Shown: one piece after another, positions 18,711 to 30,719 of the stretch | How positions within the stretch are numbered: position 1 is the first letter of the stretch | Layout of the letters: each line of letters opens with the position of its first letter | NCBI RefSeq assembly: GCF_017603965.1 | Contig: NZ_CP071955.1 | Location: 2,108,001 to 2,172,000 of the forward strand | Direction of reading: 5' to 3' | Source of the DNA: Xanthomonas fragariae | GTDB taxonomy: Bacteria; Pseudomonadota; Gammaproteobacteria; Xanthomonadales; Xanthomonadaceae | DNA: 64,000 nt | The notes under the pieces: generated by a model | Seen by the model: the letters and a program-made list of their open reading frames with translations, nothing else | What the model was told of the DNA's origin: nothing | Database searches by the model: none | Made by a program: the position numbers and the translations under genes

Positions 18711-21398
18711 TCAGGCGTCTGTAGGCGGCGTGTCGCTTGCAACAGCTGCCACATCTTCCACTTCGTCCAGCGATGCATCCAAGCGTTCCACTGCCTGCAA
18801 CTTTTCGCCCTTGGACAAGCGGATCAGCGTGACGCCCTGCGTATTACGACCCACGCGCGAGATCTCCGAACCGCGCGTACGCACCAGCGTGCCGCCGTCG
18901 GAAATCAACAACACTTCGTCGGTAGCGCCCAGCAGCACCGCACGCACCAACTTGCCGTTGCGCTCGGTGGTCTGGATGCCGATCACGCCCTGCGTGCCAC
19001 GCCCCTTGCGCGGGTACTCGGTCAGCGGGGTGCGCTTGCCGTAGCCGTTCTCGGTGGCGGTCAAGATGTAGGCCACGTTGCCGTCATCAGCGACCTCGAT
19101 CACCGCAGCTTCAGCGCCATCGGTGGTTTCGACCACGTCATCGACATCGTCGGCTTCGATCTCTTCTTCGACCCCGCCAGCACGCTCGGAAACGATCAGG
19201 CTGACCACCTCCTCGCCCTTGGTCAGACGAATGCCGCGCACGCCGGTGGCGGTGCGGCCCATCGAACGCACGGTAGATTCGCCAAAGCGCACGGTCTTGC
19301 CGTTGGAGGCGAACAACAACACGTCGCGATCGCCGTCGGTCAACGCCACACCCACCAACGCATCGCCCTGATCGAGGTGGATGGCGATCTTGCCACGTGC
19401 CAGACGGAATGCGAATTCGCTCAGCGGGGTCTTCTTGACCGTGCCGTTGCGCGTGGCAAAGAACACATAGCGGTTGTCGGCATATTCGCGCACCGGCAGC
19501 ACGGCCTGCACACGCTCGCCCGATTCCAGCGGAATCCAGTTGACGATGGGGCGACCGCGCGCGTTGGAGCCGGCCTCCGGCAACTGATGCACCGGCAGCC
19601 AGAACACCTTGCCACTGCTGGTGAAGGTCAACAGCGTGTCATGCGTGTTGACCAACCACAGCTGATCGATGAAATCTTCTTCCTTAGTCGCTGCGGCAGA
19701 ACGGCCACGGCCACCACGGCGCTGCGCGCGATACGCACTCACCGGCTGACGCTTGGCATAACCGGCGTGCGAGAGCGTCACCACAACGTCTTCCGGCGCG
19801 ATCAGATCGAGAATATCCAGATCTTCTTCGCTGTGACGAATTTCGGTGCGACGCGCATCGCCATACTCTTCGCGGATATTGATCAACTCATCGCGGATCA
19901 CCCGCAGCAGCACGTCGGGGTTTTCCAGGATGCGGATCAGTCCTTCGATAACCCCGAGTAATTGCTTGTATTCGTCGGTCAGCTTTTCCTGTTCCAACCC
20001 GGTGAGGCGATGCAGGCGCATTTCCAGGATCTGCAAGGCCTGCACTTCACTGAGCTGATAGAAACCATTGATCAGGCCCACACCCGGCGGCAGATCTTCC
20101 GGCTTGGACGCTTCGGCACCGGCCGCACCCAACAGCGCACCGACAAGACCCGGTTCCCAGGTCTTGGCCAGCATGCGCTCGCGGGCTTCCTGCGGGTTGG
20201 AAGAGGTCTTGATCAACTCGATCATCTCGTCGATGTTGGCCAGCGCGACGGTCAAACCTTCCAACACATGCGCACGCGCACGCGCCTTGCGCAACTCGTA
20301 AATGGTGCGACGGGTGACCACCTCGCGCCGATGGCGGATGAACGCCTCCAGCATCTGCTTGAGGTTCATCAACTGCGGGCGGCCATCGATCAGCGCCACC
20401 ATATTGATGCCGAACACCGACTCCATCTGGGTCTGCTGATACAGGTTGTTGAGCACAACCTCGGCAGACTCGCCCCGCTTGATTTCAATGTAGATGCGCA
20501 TACCGTCCTTGTCGGACTCATCGCGCAGCTCACTGATGCCTTCGAGCTTCTTTTCCTTCACCAGCTCGGCGATCTTTTCGATCAGCCGCGCCTTGTTGAC
20601 CTGATACGGGATCTCGGTAACAACGATCGCCTCGCGACCGTTGTCGGCCACTTCCACATCGGCCTTGGCACGGATGCGCACCCGACCACGGCCGGTGCGG
20701 TAACCGGCAGCGATGCCGGCAGTACCATTGACGATGCCGGCGGTGGGGAAATCCGGGCCGGGGATGTACTCCATCAAGCCTTCGACATCCAACTCTGGCG
20801 TGTCGATCAACGCGATGCATGCGTTGATCGCTTCGGTCAGATTGTGCGGCGGAATATTGGTGGCCATACCCACCGCAATACCGGCCGACCCGTTGACCAA
20901 CAGGCTCGGGAACCGGGTCGGCATGACCGTCGGTTCCAGTTCCTTCTCATCGTAATTGGGCTGGAAATCGACGGTCTCCTTGTCGATGTCGGCCATCAGC
21001 TCATGCGCCAACCGCGACATGCGCGACTCGGTGTAACGCATCGCCGCGGCGGAGTCACCGTCGACCGAACCGAAGTTACCCTGGCCATCGACCATCATGT
21101 AGCGCAGAGAGAACGGCTGCGCCATGCGCACCAGCGTGTCGTACACCGACTGGTCGCCGTGCGGATGGTATTTACCGATGACGTCGCCGACGATACGCGC
21201 CGACTTGAAGTAGGCCTTGTTGCTGTGGGCGCCCAACTCGTGCATCGCGAACAGTACGCGGCGATGCACCGGCTTGAGGCCATCACGGGCATCGGGGAGT
21301 GCGCGGCCAACGATCACGCTCATCGCGTAATCGAGATAGCTCTTGCGCATCTCGTCTTCCAGATTGACCTGGATGATTTCCTTGGCGGTTTCTGCCAT
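18711..21398 (-). CDS. gyrA: DNA gyrase subunit A
   Basis: An 895-aa type II topoisomerase subunit that cuts and rejoins DNA during ATP-driven supercoiling with GyrB. The N-terminus has [20 protein letters not shown]; the catalytic tyrosine is in [11 protein letters not shown]. The quinolone-resistance region reads [20 protein letters not shown], so the position equal to E. coli Ser83 is Gln while Asp87 is retained. The GyrA-box sequence QRRGGRG is present at the start of the C-terminal beta-pinwheel. An acidic insert ([20 protein letters not shown]) lies between pinwheel blades and another acidic stretch ends the protein. It is transcribed alone and followed by a clear terminator. Confidence 0.98.
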   Translation of the reverse strand: MAETAKEIIQVNLEDEMRKSYLDYAMSVIVGRALPDARDGLKPVHRRVLFAMHELGAHSNKAYFKSARIVGDVIGKYHPHGDQSVYDTLVRMAQPFSLRYMMVDGQGNFGSVDGDSAAAMRYTESRMSRLAHELMADIDKETVDFQPNYDEKELEPTVMPTRFPSLLVNGSAGIAVGMATNIPPHNLTEAINACIALIDTPELDVEGLMEYIPGPDFPTAGIVNGTAGIAAGYRTGRGRVRIRAKADVEVADNGREAIVVTEIPYQVNKARLIEKIAELVKEKKLEGISELRDESDKDGMRIYIEIKRGESAEVVLNNLYQQTQMESVFGINMVALIDGRPQLMNLKQMLEAFIRHRREVVTRRTIYELRKARARAHVLEGLTVALANIDEMIELIKTSSNPQEARERMLAKTWEPGLVGALLGAAGAEASKPEDLPPGVGLINGFYQLSEVQALQILEMRLHRLTGLEQEKLTDEYKQLLGVIEGLIRILENPDVLLRVIRDELINIREEYGDARRTEIRHSEEDLDILDLIAPEDVVVTLSHAGYAKRQPVSAYRAQRRGGRGRSAAATKEEDFIDQLWLVNTHDTLLTFTSSGKVFWLPVHQLPEAGSNARGRPIVNWIPLESGERVQAVLPVREYADNRYVFFATRNGTVKKTPLSEFAFRLARGKIAIHLDQGDALVGVALTDGDRDVLLFASNGKTVRFGESTVRSMGRTATGVRGIRLTKGEEVVSLIVSERAGGVEEEIEADDVDDVVETTDGAEAAVIEVADDGNVAYILTATENGYGKRTPLTEYPRKGRGTQGVIGIQTTERNGKLVRAVLLGATDEVLLISDGGTLVRTRGSEISRVGRNTQGVTLIRLSKGEKLQAVERLDASLDEVEDVAAVASDTPPTDA

Positions 21399-21607
21399 TC
21401 GGGTTCCGTAAGTGAGGTGGCGGACAAGCCGGAAAGCCGCGTCGGGGGCGCCCTGTGACAGGCTGCCGACCCCACGCTCCCGCCGATCGATTCAAGTGCC
21501 GTATCGTACCACGGCAAGGCAACCCAATGGCTCCGGTTTACCATCCAGAAACAAGCACTTGCAGGGCGTTTGAGCGGCGTTGACGGCGCGCCTGCGCCAC
21601 GCAGGGC

Positions 21608-22672
21608 TCAGGCGCCGAAGGCAGCCTGCATCCGCGTTAGGTTCGGCTGCTCGATCACGCCACGTTCGGTAACGATCGCATCGATCAAACTGCCGGGGGC
21701 GACGTCGAACACCGGGTTCCAGGCGTGGATGCCGTCGGCGACCGTTCTGACCCCGCCGACGCCGAACAATTCGCCCGGATCGCGCTGTTCGATCTCGATC
21801 TGGTCGCCGCTGGCTGTTGCCATGTCCACCGTCGACGACGGCGCCACCACCATGAACTTGACGCCATGGTGACGCGCAGCGATCGCCAGCTGGTAGGTGC
21901 CGATCTTGTTGGCGGTATCGCCATTGGCGCAGATGCGGTCGGCGCCGACGATCACCCACTGCACCGCACCGGTTTTCATCAGGTGCGAAGCGGCCGAATC
22001 TGCGATCAGGGTGGCGTCGATGCCGTCCTGCTGCAGCTCCCACACAGTCAGCCGCGCGCCCTGCAACCACGGGCGGGTTTCGCCGGCAAATACCTTGGCG
22101 ATGCGCTGCTGCGCCATGCCGGCGCGGATGACGCCTAGCGCGGTGCCGAAGCCGGCGGTGGCCAGCGAGCCGGTATTGCAATGGGTCAGCACGCCGCTGC
22201 CCGGCGCGATCAGATCGGCACCGAGCGCGCCCATACGGCGATTGGCGGCCAGATCTTCGTCCGCGATGGCGTGCGCCTGGCGTGCGATGACCTCGCGCCA
22301 ATCGGCACCGGCTGCCCCTAGCACACGACGCATGCGCATCAGCGCCCAAGCCAGATTGACTGCGGTCGGACGCGCGGCATTGAGCCGCAGCAACGCCGGC
22401 TCGAGCTTCTGCAAGGCTGCATTGCCGTCGCTGGCGTCGATGTCGCGCGCCGCCAGCACCACACCCCACCCGGCCGCAATGCCGATCGCCGGCGCGCCGC
22501 GCACGACCAACGAATGGATGGCCTCGGCTACCGCGTCGCTGCTCTGGCAGTGCACATGCTCCACTACGAAGGGCAGCTTGCGTTGGTCGAGCAATTCCAG
22601 GGCGTCGCCGGTCCACAGCAGTGGGCGAATATGGTCGTAGCGGGCGTAATCGATGTGGACGCTGTCGTTCAT
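21608..22672 (-). CDS. mtnA: S-methyl-5-thioribose-1-phosphate isomerase
   Basis: A 354-aa aldose-ketose isomerase of the methionine salvage pathway, converting methylthioribose 1-phosphate to methylthioribulose 1-phosphate. The catalytic cysteine is in [20 protein letters not shown] and the catalytic aspartate in [21 protein letters not shown] start at the ATG at 22672 ([15 protein letters not shown]), which fits the family length. An upstream in-frame ATG adds 19 low-complexity residues read from a CAGG repeat. It lies between gyrA and a repeat element; no other mtn gene is adjacent. Confidence 0.94.
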   Translation of the reverse strand: MNDSVHIDYARYDHIRPLLWTGDALELLDQRKLPFVVEHVHCQSSDAVAEAIHSLVVRGAPAIGIAAGWGVVLAARDIDASDGNAALQKLEPALLRLNAARPTAVNLAWALMRMRRVLGAAGADWREVIARQAHAIADEDLAANRRMGALGADLIAPGSGVLTHCNTGSLATAGFGTALGVIRAGMAQQRIAKVFAGETRPWLQGARLTVWELQQDGIDATLIADSAASHLMKTGAVQWVIVGADRICANGDTANKIGTYQLAIAARHHGVKFMVVAPSSTVDMATASGDQIEIEQRDPGELFGVGGVRTVADGIHAWNPVFDVAPGSLIDAIVTERGVIEQPNLTRMQAAFGA

Positions 22673-22700
22673 CCGGCCATTGTAAGGCGCTTGCGCAGCG

Positions 22701-22719
22701 CAGGCAGGCAGGCAGGCAG
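22701..22719. repeat. short CAGG tandem repeat upstream of mtnA
   Basis: CAGGCAGGCAGGCAGGCAG, four and three-quarter copies of a 4-base unit, lies about 30 bases before the mtnA start codon. Its length could vary by slipped-strand mispairing and change promoter or leader spacing. Confidence 0.7.
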
Positions 22720-22788
22720 TGGTATGCACTGCTCAACCCGCCTTCCCCATGTACCAATGCGTTAATCGTCAGTGCGTCGACGATATTC

Positions 22789-22932
22789 AGAGCGGCTAAC
22801 AAAACGAGCGAGCAGTCGTCGGGTGAGTGTGGACGGCGCGCTCAGAACCGGAGTGCACGAAGGGTGCATGCCGACTCCGCGCACCGGCCGCGCCCGCCTG
22901 GCGATGAGGGCGGTCGTCTTGTTGGCCGCTCT
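22789..22932. repeat. 144-bp copy of the terminal-inverted-repeat element
   Basis: The left end AGAGCGGCTAACAAAACG (22789-22806) is identical to that of the copy at 8374. The right end CGTCTTGTTGGCCGCTCT (22915-22932) has two changes from the perfect inverse. Read on the minus strand, the interior matches the 8374 copy over most of its length, including CGCCAGGCGGGCGCGGCCGG and GACGACTGCTCGCT. Its right end abuts the TAA stop codon of the DUF3011 gene, as at hutF. Confidence 0.85.
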
Positions 22933-23618
22933 TAGTCGACGATGAACTCGGCACGGCAACCGTCGTCGACCCACACCCCGTCGCGGCTCCAGCCCCAGGT
23001 CTGGCCTTCAACGCATGGCGTTCTGGACATTTGCCGACCAACACGCACACCGCGCTCTACCGATATGCCGCAGGTGCGGCGTGAGCTCTTCTTGGATTCG
23101 CAGGTGACCATACGCGGCACCGCCACAAAGCCGGAGCCGTCTTCGGCACCGACCTCGAATTCGCCCTCGCAACCGCGCGACACCCAGATCTCGTTACGGC
23201 GGGTGCCCCATGTACGGCCTTCCTTGCATGGCCACAACGAATGCTGACGCAACAGACGCACCGGCAGGCCACGCAGCACCACCGGGCACGCCACCTTGCC
23301 GCCATTGGAATCGCAACGCACCACGCGGCGCATTTGCGGTGCAGCCGGCACACTGGCCGATGCGAATTCTGCGCGGCAGCCCTGTTGGACCCACACGCCA
23401 TCGCGTTCCACATCCCACTCGCTGCCGCGGATACAGCTGGTTTCGGACAGCTGACGCACCAGTTGCACGCCGTGCGCGGTGTCCATCGCACAGTGCACGC
23501 GCGCCATGTCCCTGGACTGGCAACGCACCACGCCGGCGGCGCGCTCGGAGGCACGCGCATCGGCGAGCATCAGCAGCGGCAAGCACCACAAACCGCATAA
23601 GCTGATCAGCCACTTCAT
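22932..23618 (-). CDS. secreted DUF3011 repeat protein
   Basis: A 228-aa protein with a signal peptide (MKWLISLCGLWCLPLLMLAD). It has three tandem copies of the DUF3011 unit, each with the pattern 'C.S...R..C', then 'G..W...R.G.WV..GCRAEF': residues about 27-85, 92-148 and 155-225. Endings such as GVWVQQGCRAEF, EIWVSRGCEGEF and GVWVDDGCRAEF show the repeat clearly. Each unit has four conserved cysteines, fitting an oxidised periplasmic or extracellular protein. DUF3011 function is unknown. I use the ATG at 23618 because the signal peptide starts there. Its stop codon touches a repeat element. Confidence 0.85.
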   Translation of the reverse strand: MKWLISLCGLWCLPLLMLADARASERAAGVVRCQSRDMARVHCAMDTAHGVQLVRQLSETSCIRGSEWDVERDGVWVQQGCRAEFASASVPAAPQMRRVVRCDSNGGKVACPVVLRGLPVRLLRQHSLWPCKEGRTWGTRRNEIWVSRGCEGEFEVGAEDGSGFVAVPRMVTCESKKSSRRTCGISVERGVRVGRQMSRTPCVEGQTWGWSRDGVWVDDGCRAEFIVD

Positions 23619-23785
23619 GCCGACAATCCTCACCAGAACCGATGTACGTCGCGCCCCCGTTGACGCGACGATGAGAGCACCATCGATGTGAAGAAAGCAA
23701 TACAGCGCCGATGACAACGGGGTTGCACCCGCAGTGTGCGATACGGCATCGAATCGAACGCGATACTCGATAAGCGGCCCCCGCG

Positions 23786-27267
<3,482 letters not shown>

Positions 27268-27369
27268 CTAGCTTTAGGGCAGCCCATTGTAAGGCCGGCA
27301 TCAACACTCGATATGCATTCCGTGGCTCTTTGAACCGCCCCGGGATTTCGGGAGGCTGTTTGGTTTGAG

Positions 27370-28254
27370 TCACGCCGCTTTGGCGTAACCGGCCTGTTGT
27401 CGATAGTAAGCCTCTTCGGCTTCCGCTGGCGGAATGTTCCCGATCGACCCCAGCAAGCGTTTGTGGTTGTACCAGTCCACCCAATCCAGCGTGGCCAGTT
27501 CCACATCCTGGCGGTTGCGCCACGCGCGCCGGTGGATCACCTCGGCCTTGTACAACCCGTTGATCGTCTCGGCCAACGCGTTGTCATAGCTATCGCCCAC
27601 GCTGCCCACCGACGGCTCGATCCCGGCGTCGGCCAGCCGCTCGGTGTAGCGGATCGACACATACTGCACGCCGCGGTCGGAGTGGTGGATCAGGCCGCCT
27701 TCGGTTGGACGACGCGCATGCAGCGCCTGCTCCAGCGCGTCCAGCACGAAGTCCGTGTGCGCCGTCTGCGACACCTTCCAGCCCACGATCCGCCGTGCGT
27801 ACACGTCGATCACGAAGGCCACGTACACGAACCCGGCCCAGGTCGAGACATACGTGAAGTCGCTGACCCACAGTCGGTTCGGCGACGGCGCATGGAACTG
27901 TCGGTTCACCTTGTCCAGCGGGCACGGCCGCTTGTCGCTGATCGTGGTCTTGACCACCTTCCCGCGTACCACGCCGCGCAGGCCAAGTGCGCCCATCAGT
28001 CGCTCCACCGTGCAGCGGGCCACCGCATAGCCCTCGCGCTTGAGCTGCCGCCAGACCTTGCGCACGCCGTACACCTGTCGGTTCTGCTCCCATACCCGCC
28101 GGATCTGCGGGCGCAGCGCCTGGTCCTTCCACCAGCGGTTCGGGCGCAAGTTCGCGTCCGCTTCCCGCTGCGCGTGGCGGTAATACGTCGACGGGGCAAC
28201 CTGCAGCACCTTGCAGATTGGCTCGACCCCGTGAACATCGCAATGTTCGGTCAC
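27370..28254 (-). CDS. IS3-family transposase OrfB (integrase-type DDE domain)
   Basis: A 294-aa protein with the HTH_21-type N-terminal region (VYGVRKVWRQLKREGYAVAR) and a retroviral-integrase-like catalytic core. The DDE residues are in LWVSDFTYVSTWAG, HHSDRGVQYVS and DNALAETINGLYKAE. In this family the active enzyme is an OrfAB fusion made by programmed -1 frameshifting; OrfB here is in a different frame from OrfA and starts with GTG 9 bases after the orfA stop, as expected. All catalytic residues are present, so the element may still be active. Confidence 0.95.
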   Translation of the reverse strand: MTEHCDVHGVEPICKVLQVAPSTYYRHAQREADANLRPNRWWKDQALRPQIRRVWEQNRQVYGVRKVWRQLKREGYAVARCTVERLMGALGLRGVVRGKVVKTTISDKRPCPLDKVNRQFHAPSPNRLWVSDFTYVSTWAGFVYVAFVIDVYARRIVGWKVSQTAHTDFVLDALEQALHARRPTEGGLIHHSDRGVQYVSIRYTERLADAGIEPSVGSVGDSYDNALAETINGLYKAEVIHRRAWRNRQDVELATLDWVDWYNHKRLLGSIGNIPPAEAEEAYYRQQAGYAKAA

Positions 28255-28262
28255 GAACGTGG

Positions 28263-28583
28263 TCAGGGCTTGAAGCGGCGGTCGAGCTCCGCCTGGGCAA
28301 AATACGCGCTGGCCTTGCGCAGGATCTCGTTGGCTTGCCTCAGCTCGCGCACTTCGCGTTCCAGCGCTTTCATCCGCGTCCGCTCGTCCGTCGTCAGCCC
28401 CTGACGCTTGCCGGCATCACGCTCGGCCTGACGCACCCAGTTGCACAGCGTCTGCGACGAACAGCCAATCTTCCCGGCAATCGATTCGATCGCCGCCCAC
28501 TGCGAGCCGTACTCGCCCTGATGCTCCCGCACCAGCCGAACCGCGCGCTCTCGCACTTCCGGTGAATATTTCGTCTTGCTCAT
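28263..28583 (-). CDS. IS3-family transposase OrfA
   Basis: A 106-aa protein with an N-terminal helix-turn-helix ([20 protein letters not shown]) that binds the terminal repeats, followed by a leucine zipper ([20 protein letters not shown]) typical of IS3 OrfA. It is the first of the two frames of the element and lies 23 bases inside the right inverted repeat. With OrfB it forms the OrfAB transposase by frameshifting near the end of this gene. Confidence 0.93.
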   Translation of the reverse strand: MSKTKYSPEVRERAVRLVREHQGEYGSQWAAIESIAGKIGCSSQTLCNWVRQAERDAGKRQGLTTDERTRMKALEREVRELRQANEILRKASAYFAQAELDRRFKP

Positions 28584-28751
28584 CGCCCCATCTTCTCAAG
28601 AGTTGGAGCCTCCCGAAATCCCGGGGCGGTTCACTTCCCCAAATCTGATCTGAAGTCGACAGCAAGCCCCACGGGGATTTCCCGATAGGCAGACCGACGC
28701 AAACTGGCTAGCGTAGCGCCCTCCTTTACCCTGCCCATCCGGAGCCCACCC

Positions 28752-29330
28752 GTGTCGTTGCCCGTCTCGCGCCGTTCGTTACTCAGCCTTGCCAGCTCTG
28801 GCGCTGCAGTTTCCGCACTGGGGCTGGCACCCGCGGCCGAGGCGGCCCGCAAGCGTTCGGCAGCGGCGGCAACCCTCAGCGTGGCGGCGGCCGCCGGTGC
28901 GGTGTATCTCACCCTCAACCAGAACCCGCTCGGGCCGCTATCTAACCGAGATGGAGCAGGATCTGCGCAATCTGATGACCGGCGAGTTGCAACTGCCCGG
29001 TGACCATCTGTCGTTCTTTCCTGGTTCCAGGGACGCATTGCATCGTGCAGGCGCCTGTTCACCTCGGCACGCGCCGGCCTGGTGGTGGCCGACCCGAGCT
29101 TCGATCCGCTCATCGAAAGCGCAACCGCGCTTAGCGTACCGGTGCGCAAGGTCGCGTTGCGAGCCGATGGCGCGCACGACGGCGAGGCGACAGCCAAGGC
29201 CGACCCGACCGCCGGCCTGATCTACCTGTGCAATCCCGGCAATGCCAGCGGCGCCATCACCCCGCGCGCCGACATCGAGTGGCTGCTGGCCAATACGCCG
29301 GCCAGCGCGGTGCTGGAGCAGCCTGACCCC
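28752..29330 (+). pseudogene. aminotransferase pseudogene (histidinol-phosphate-aminotransferase-like)
   Basis: The plus strand starts (GTG at 28752) with a twin-arginine-like leader, SRRSLLSLASSGAAVSALGL, then VYLTLNQNPLGP, a conserved aminotransferase segment. The frame then shifts: FFPGSRDALHRAG appears in a second frame and VADPSFDPLIES to ADPTAGLIYLCNPGNASGAI in a third. These are the substrate loop and the Asn-Pro-Gly-Asn motif of fold-type I PLP aminotransferases. Reading ends at LLANTPASAVLEQ, where a fold-back repeat cuts in; the PLP lysine and the C-terminal half are absent. At least two frameshifts, an internal deletion and the truncation mean it is not functional. Confidence 0.85.
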
Positions 29331-29526
29331 TTCTCCCCCCTCGGGAGAAGGTGCCCCGCAGGGGCGGATGAGGGTACGGGCGAAGCTTGGCGTTGTTCGA
29401 CTGCAAGCGGGCTTCGCCCCGTACCCTCACCCAACCCCCGCGCCCCGGCCAGGGCTAGTAGCGCGGGCTCTGCAGGCACGCGCGCCAGTGGCGCGCAAGC
29501 TGTGCCTTCTCGCCCCGTGAGAAGAG
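29324..29526. repeat. fold-back intergenic repeat
   Basis: About 200 bp with two inverted structures. CCTTCTCCC/GGGAGAAGG lies at 29329-29337 and 29343-29351. TGAGGGTACGGGCGAAGC (29369-29386) faces GCTTCGCCCCGTACCCTCA (29411-29429), complementary except for one extra base. It ends near CCTTCTCGCCCCGTGAGAAG. This resembles repeats I know to be frequent between Xanthomonas genes. Here it interrupts the aminotransferase pseudogene. Confidence 0.75.
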
Positions 29527-29539
29527 TGGTGTTGGATTC

Positions 29540-29923
29540 CTACTGATCCAACGCCTCGCTCTTGGGAGCGCGCAGCGTGCGCCGGATCCACAGATAGCTG
29601 ATGACGAAGGTCAGTGCCATCGAGCCGGCGTTCCATAGCAGCAGCTCGCGCAGCATCGGCGGGCCTTGCAGGATGTGCGTGTAGTAGCGGCGGTCGAACA
29701 GTGCGATGGCATGCGGCAGGAACACGCTGATGAAGGGCGTTGGCACCGGCGCGACCAGCACCGTGATGACAGCGGCAAAGCCGCCCTCAAGCCAGGGCGA
29801 ACGACGCGGGCGTTTGCGCAGGCGCGCGGCGATCAGCGAAAAGATCCACAACAACGGCATCGCCAAGATCGCCCACAGCACCAACAACAACGCCACCGCC
29901 AACACGCCCTGCAGGCTCAACAT
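29540..29923 (-). CDS. small integral membrane protein
   Basis: A 127-aa protein with about three hydrophobic segments: VLAVALLLVLWAILAMPLLW (residues 7-27), the GGFAAVITVLVAPVPTPFIS region (47-70), and LWNAGSMALTFVISYLWIRR (95-115). A basic loop, RLRKRPRRSP, follows the first, favouring a cytoplasmic loop. It starts 8 bases after the zipA stop and is in the same direction, so it probably belongs to the smc-zipA unit. No family is recognised; its conserved position suggests a real gene. Confidence 0.7.
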   Translation of the reverse strand: MLSLQGVLAVALLLVLWAILAMPLLWIFSLIAARLRKRPRRSPWLEGGFAAVITVLVAPVPTPFISVFLPHAIALFDRRYYTHILQGPPMLRELLLWNAGSMALTFVISYLWIRRTLRAPKSEALDQ

Positions 29924-29931
29924 CCTTCAAC

Positions 29932-30663
29932 TCACCAACGCGGAGACTTGGTCAGCGGCGGCGCCTGGTGTTGGCGATCGTAGGCGCGTAGTTCGTCGCG
30001 GATATGCGCAACGCGTTGGCGACCCAACGCATTGCGGCTGTCGTCCAGCACCACACCGTCGAGCAGTTCGGCCATGCGTTGCACGGTGGGCAGCATTTTT
30101 TCCCAGGCATCCAGTGCAGTCATTGGCGCCGGCAGCGTGAGGAAAAACGCGATCGCCGGGGTCTGCATCTCGCGGATGTTGGCCATGTCGAAACTGCCGG
30201 GCTTGAGGATGCTGGCCATGCTGAAGATCGGCCCGCGCTCAGGATGTCCTTCGACCAATCGATGAAACACATTCATATGGCCGAAGACGAGCCCGGTCTT
30301 CTCGGCAGCGACCACCACATCTTCGCCGCGCAAGACTTGGCCTGCCTTGGCAGCCACGAACAACGACACGATCTTGTCGAAGTCCTGGTTCGGACGCTTG
30401 CCGACATCGTTACCGCCGACGGCATCGGGATCATCCAGGTCGAGCTCGTTCTGCTCGGCTCTTTCAGTGCGCTCGAACAGCTCGCCGTCCATGTTGATGT
30501 CGCCGGAAATCACCGGCTCACGGCGTTCGCGCGGTTGCCCGTCGTCCTTGTCGACCCGGCGCCCTTGCGGCGTTTTTTTCGGGCGACCGAACAGGAAGAT
30601 GGCCGCGACCAGCAGCAGCCCGGCGATCAGGATCCCGATCCGGATCATGGCCATGTCGGACAT
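29932..30663 (-). CDS. zipA: cell division protein ZipA
   Basis: A 243-aa FtsZ-tethering protein. Residues 5-26 are the N-terminal membrane anchor (IRIGILIAGLLLVAAIFLFG), followed by a charged linker rich in Arg, Asp and Glu to about residue 100. The C-terminal ZipA domain (about 105-235) contains VFHRLVEGHPERGPIFSMAS and PAIAFFLTLPAPMTALDAWE, as in other ZipA proteins. It stabilises the Z ring at the inner membrane. It follows smc by 56 bases. In related genomes ligA is expected nearby; here 2.7 kb of membrane gene, pseudogene and IS intervene. Confidence 0.93.
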   Translation of the reverse strand: MSDMAMIRIGILIAGLLLVAAIFLFGRPKKTPQGRRVDKDDGQPRERREPVISGDINMDGELFERTERAEQNELDLDDPDAVGGNDVGKRPNQDFDKIVSLFVAAKAGQVLRGEDVVVAAEKTGLVFGHMNVFHRLVEGHPERGPIFSMASILKPGSFDMANIREMQTPAIAFFLTLPAPMTALDAWEKMLPTVQRMAELLDGVVLDDSRNALGRQRVAHIRDELRAYDRQHQAPPLTKSPRW

Positions 30664-30719
30664 TCAGCGTGCCTCCGCATAAGAGTGACAGGTGTCGATA
30701 TTCCGACAAGCATGGCACG

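Larger units (their letters stand above)
27331..28633 (-). mobile_element. IS3-family insertion sequence, complete
   Basis: A 1303-bp element bounded by perfect 27-bp inverted repeats (27331-27357 and 28607-28633; inner ends GGAGGCT/AGCCTCC). The base triplet CTT flanks both sides (27328-27330 and 28634-28636), the 3-base target duplication expected of IS3 elements. It carries orfA and orfB on the minus strand. The protein type suggests the IS51 subgroup, as in IS1404-like elements of Xanthomonas; the exact name needs an ISfinder match. It sits 75 bases upstream of ligA in the same direction. Confidence 0.95.

Noticed and set aside
19962..21458. 498-codon open frame antisense to gyrA
   Set aside because: It mirrors gyrA codon structure, is rich in His/Arg/Gln/Asp, and has no family resemblance; it is a GC-driven shadow.
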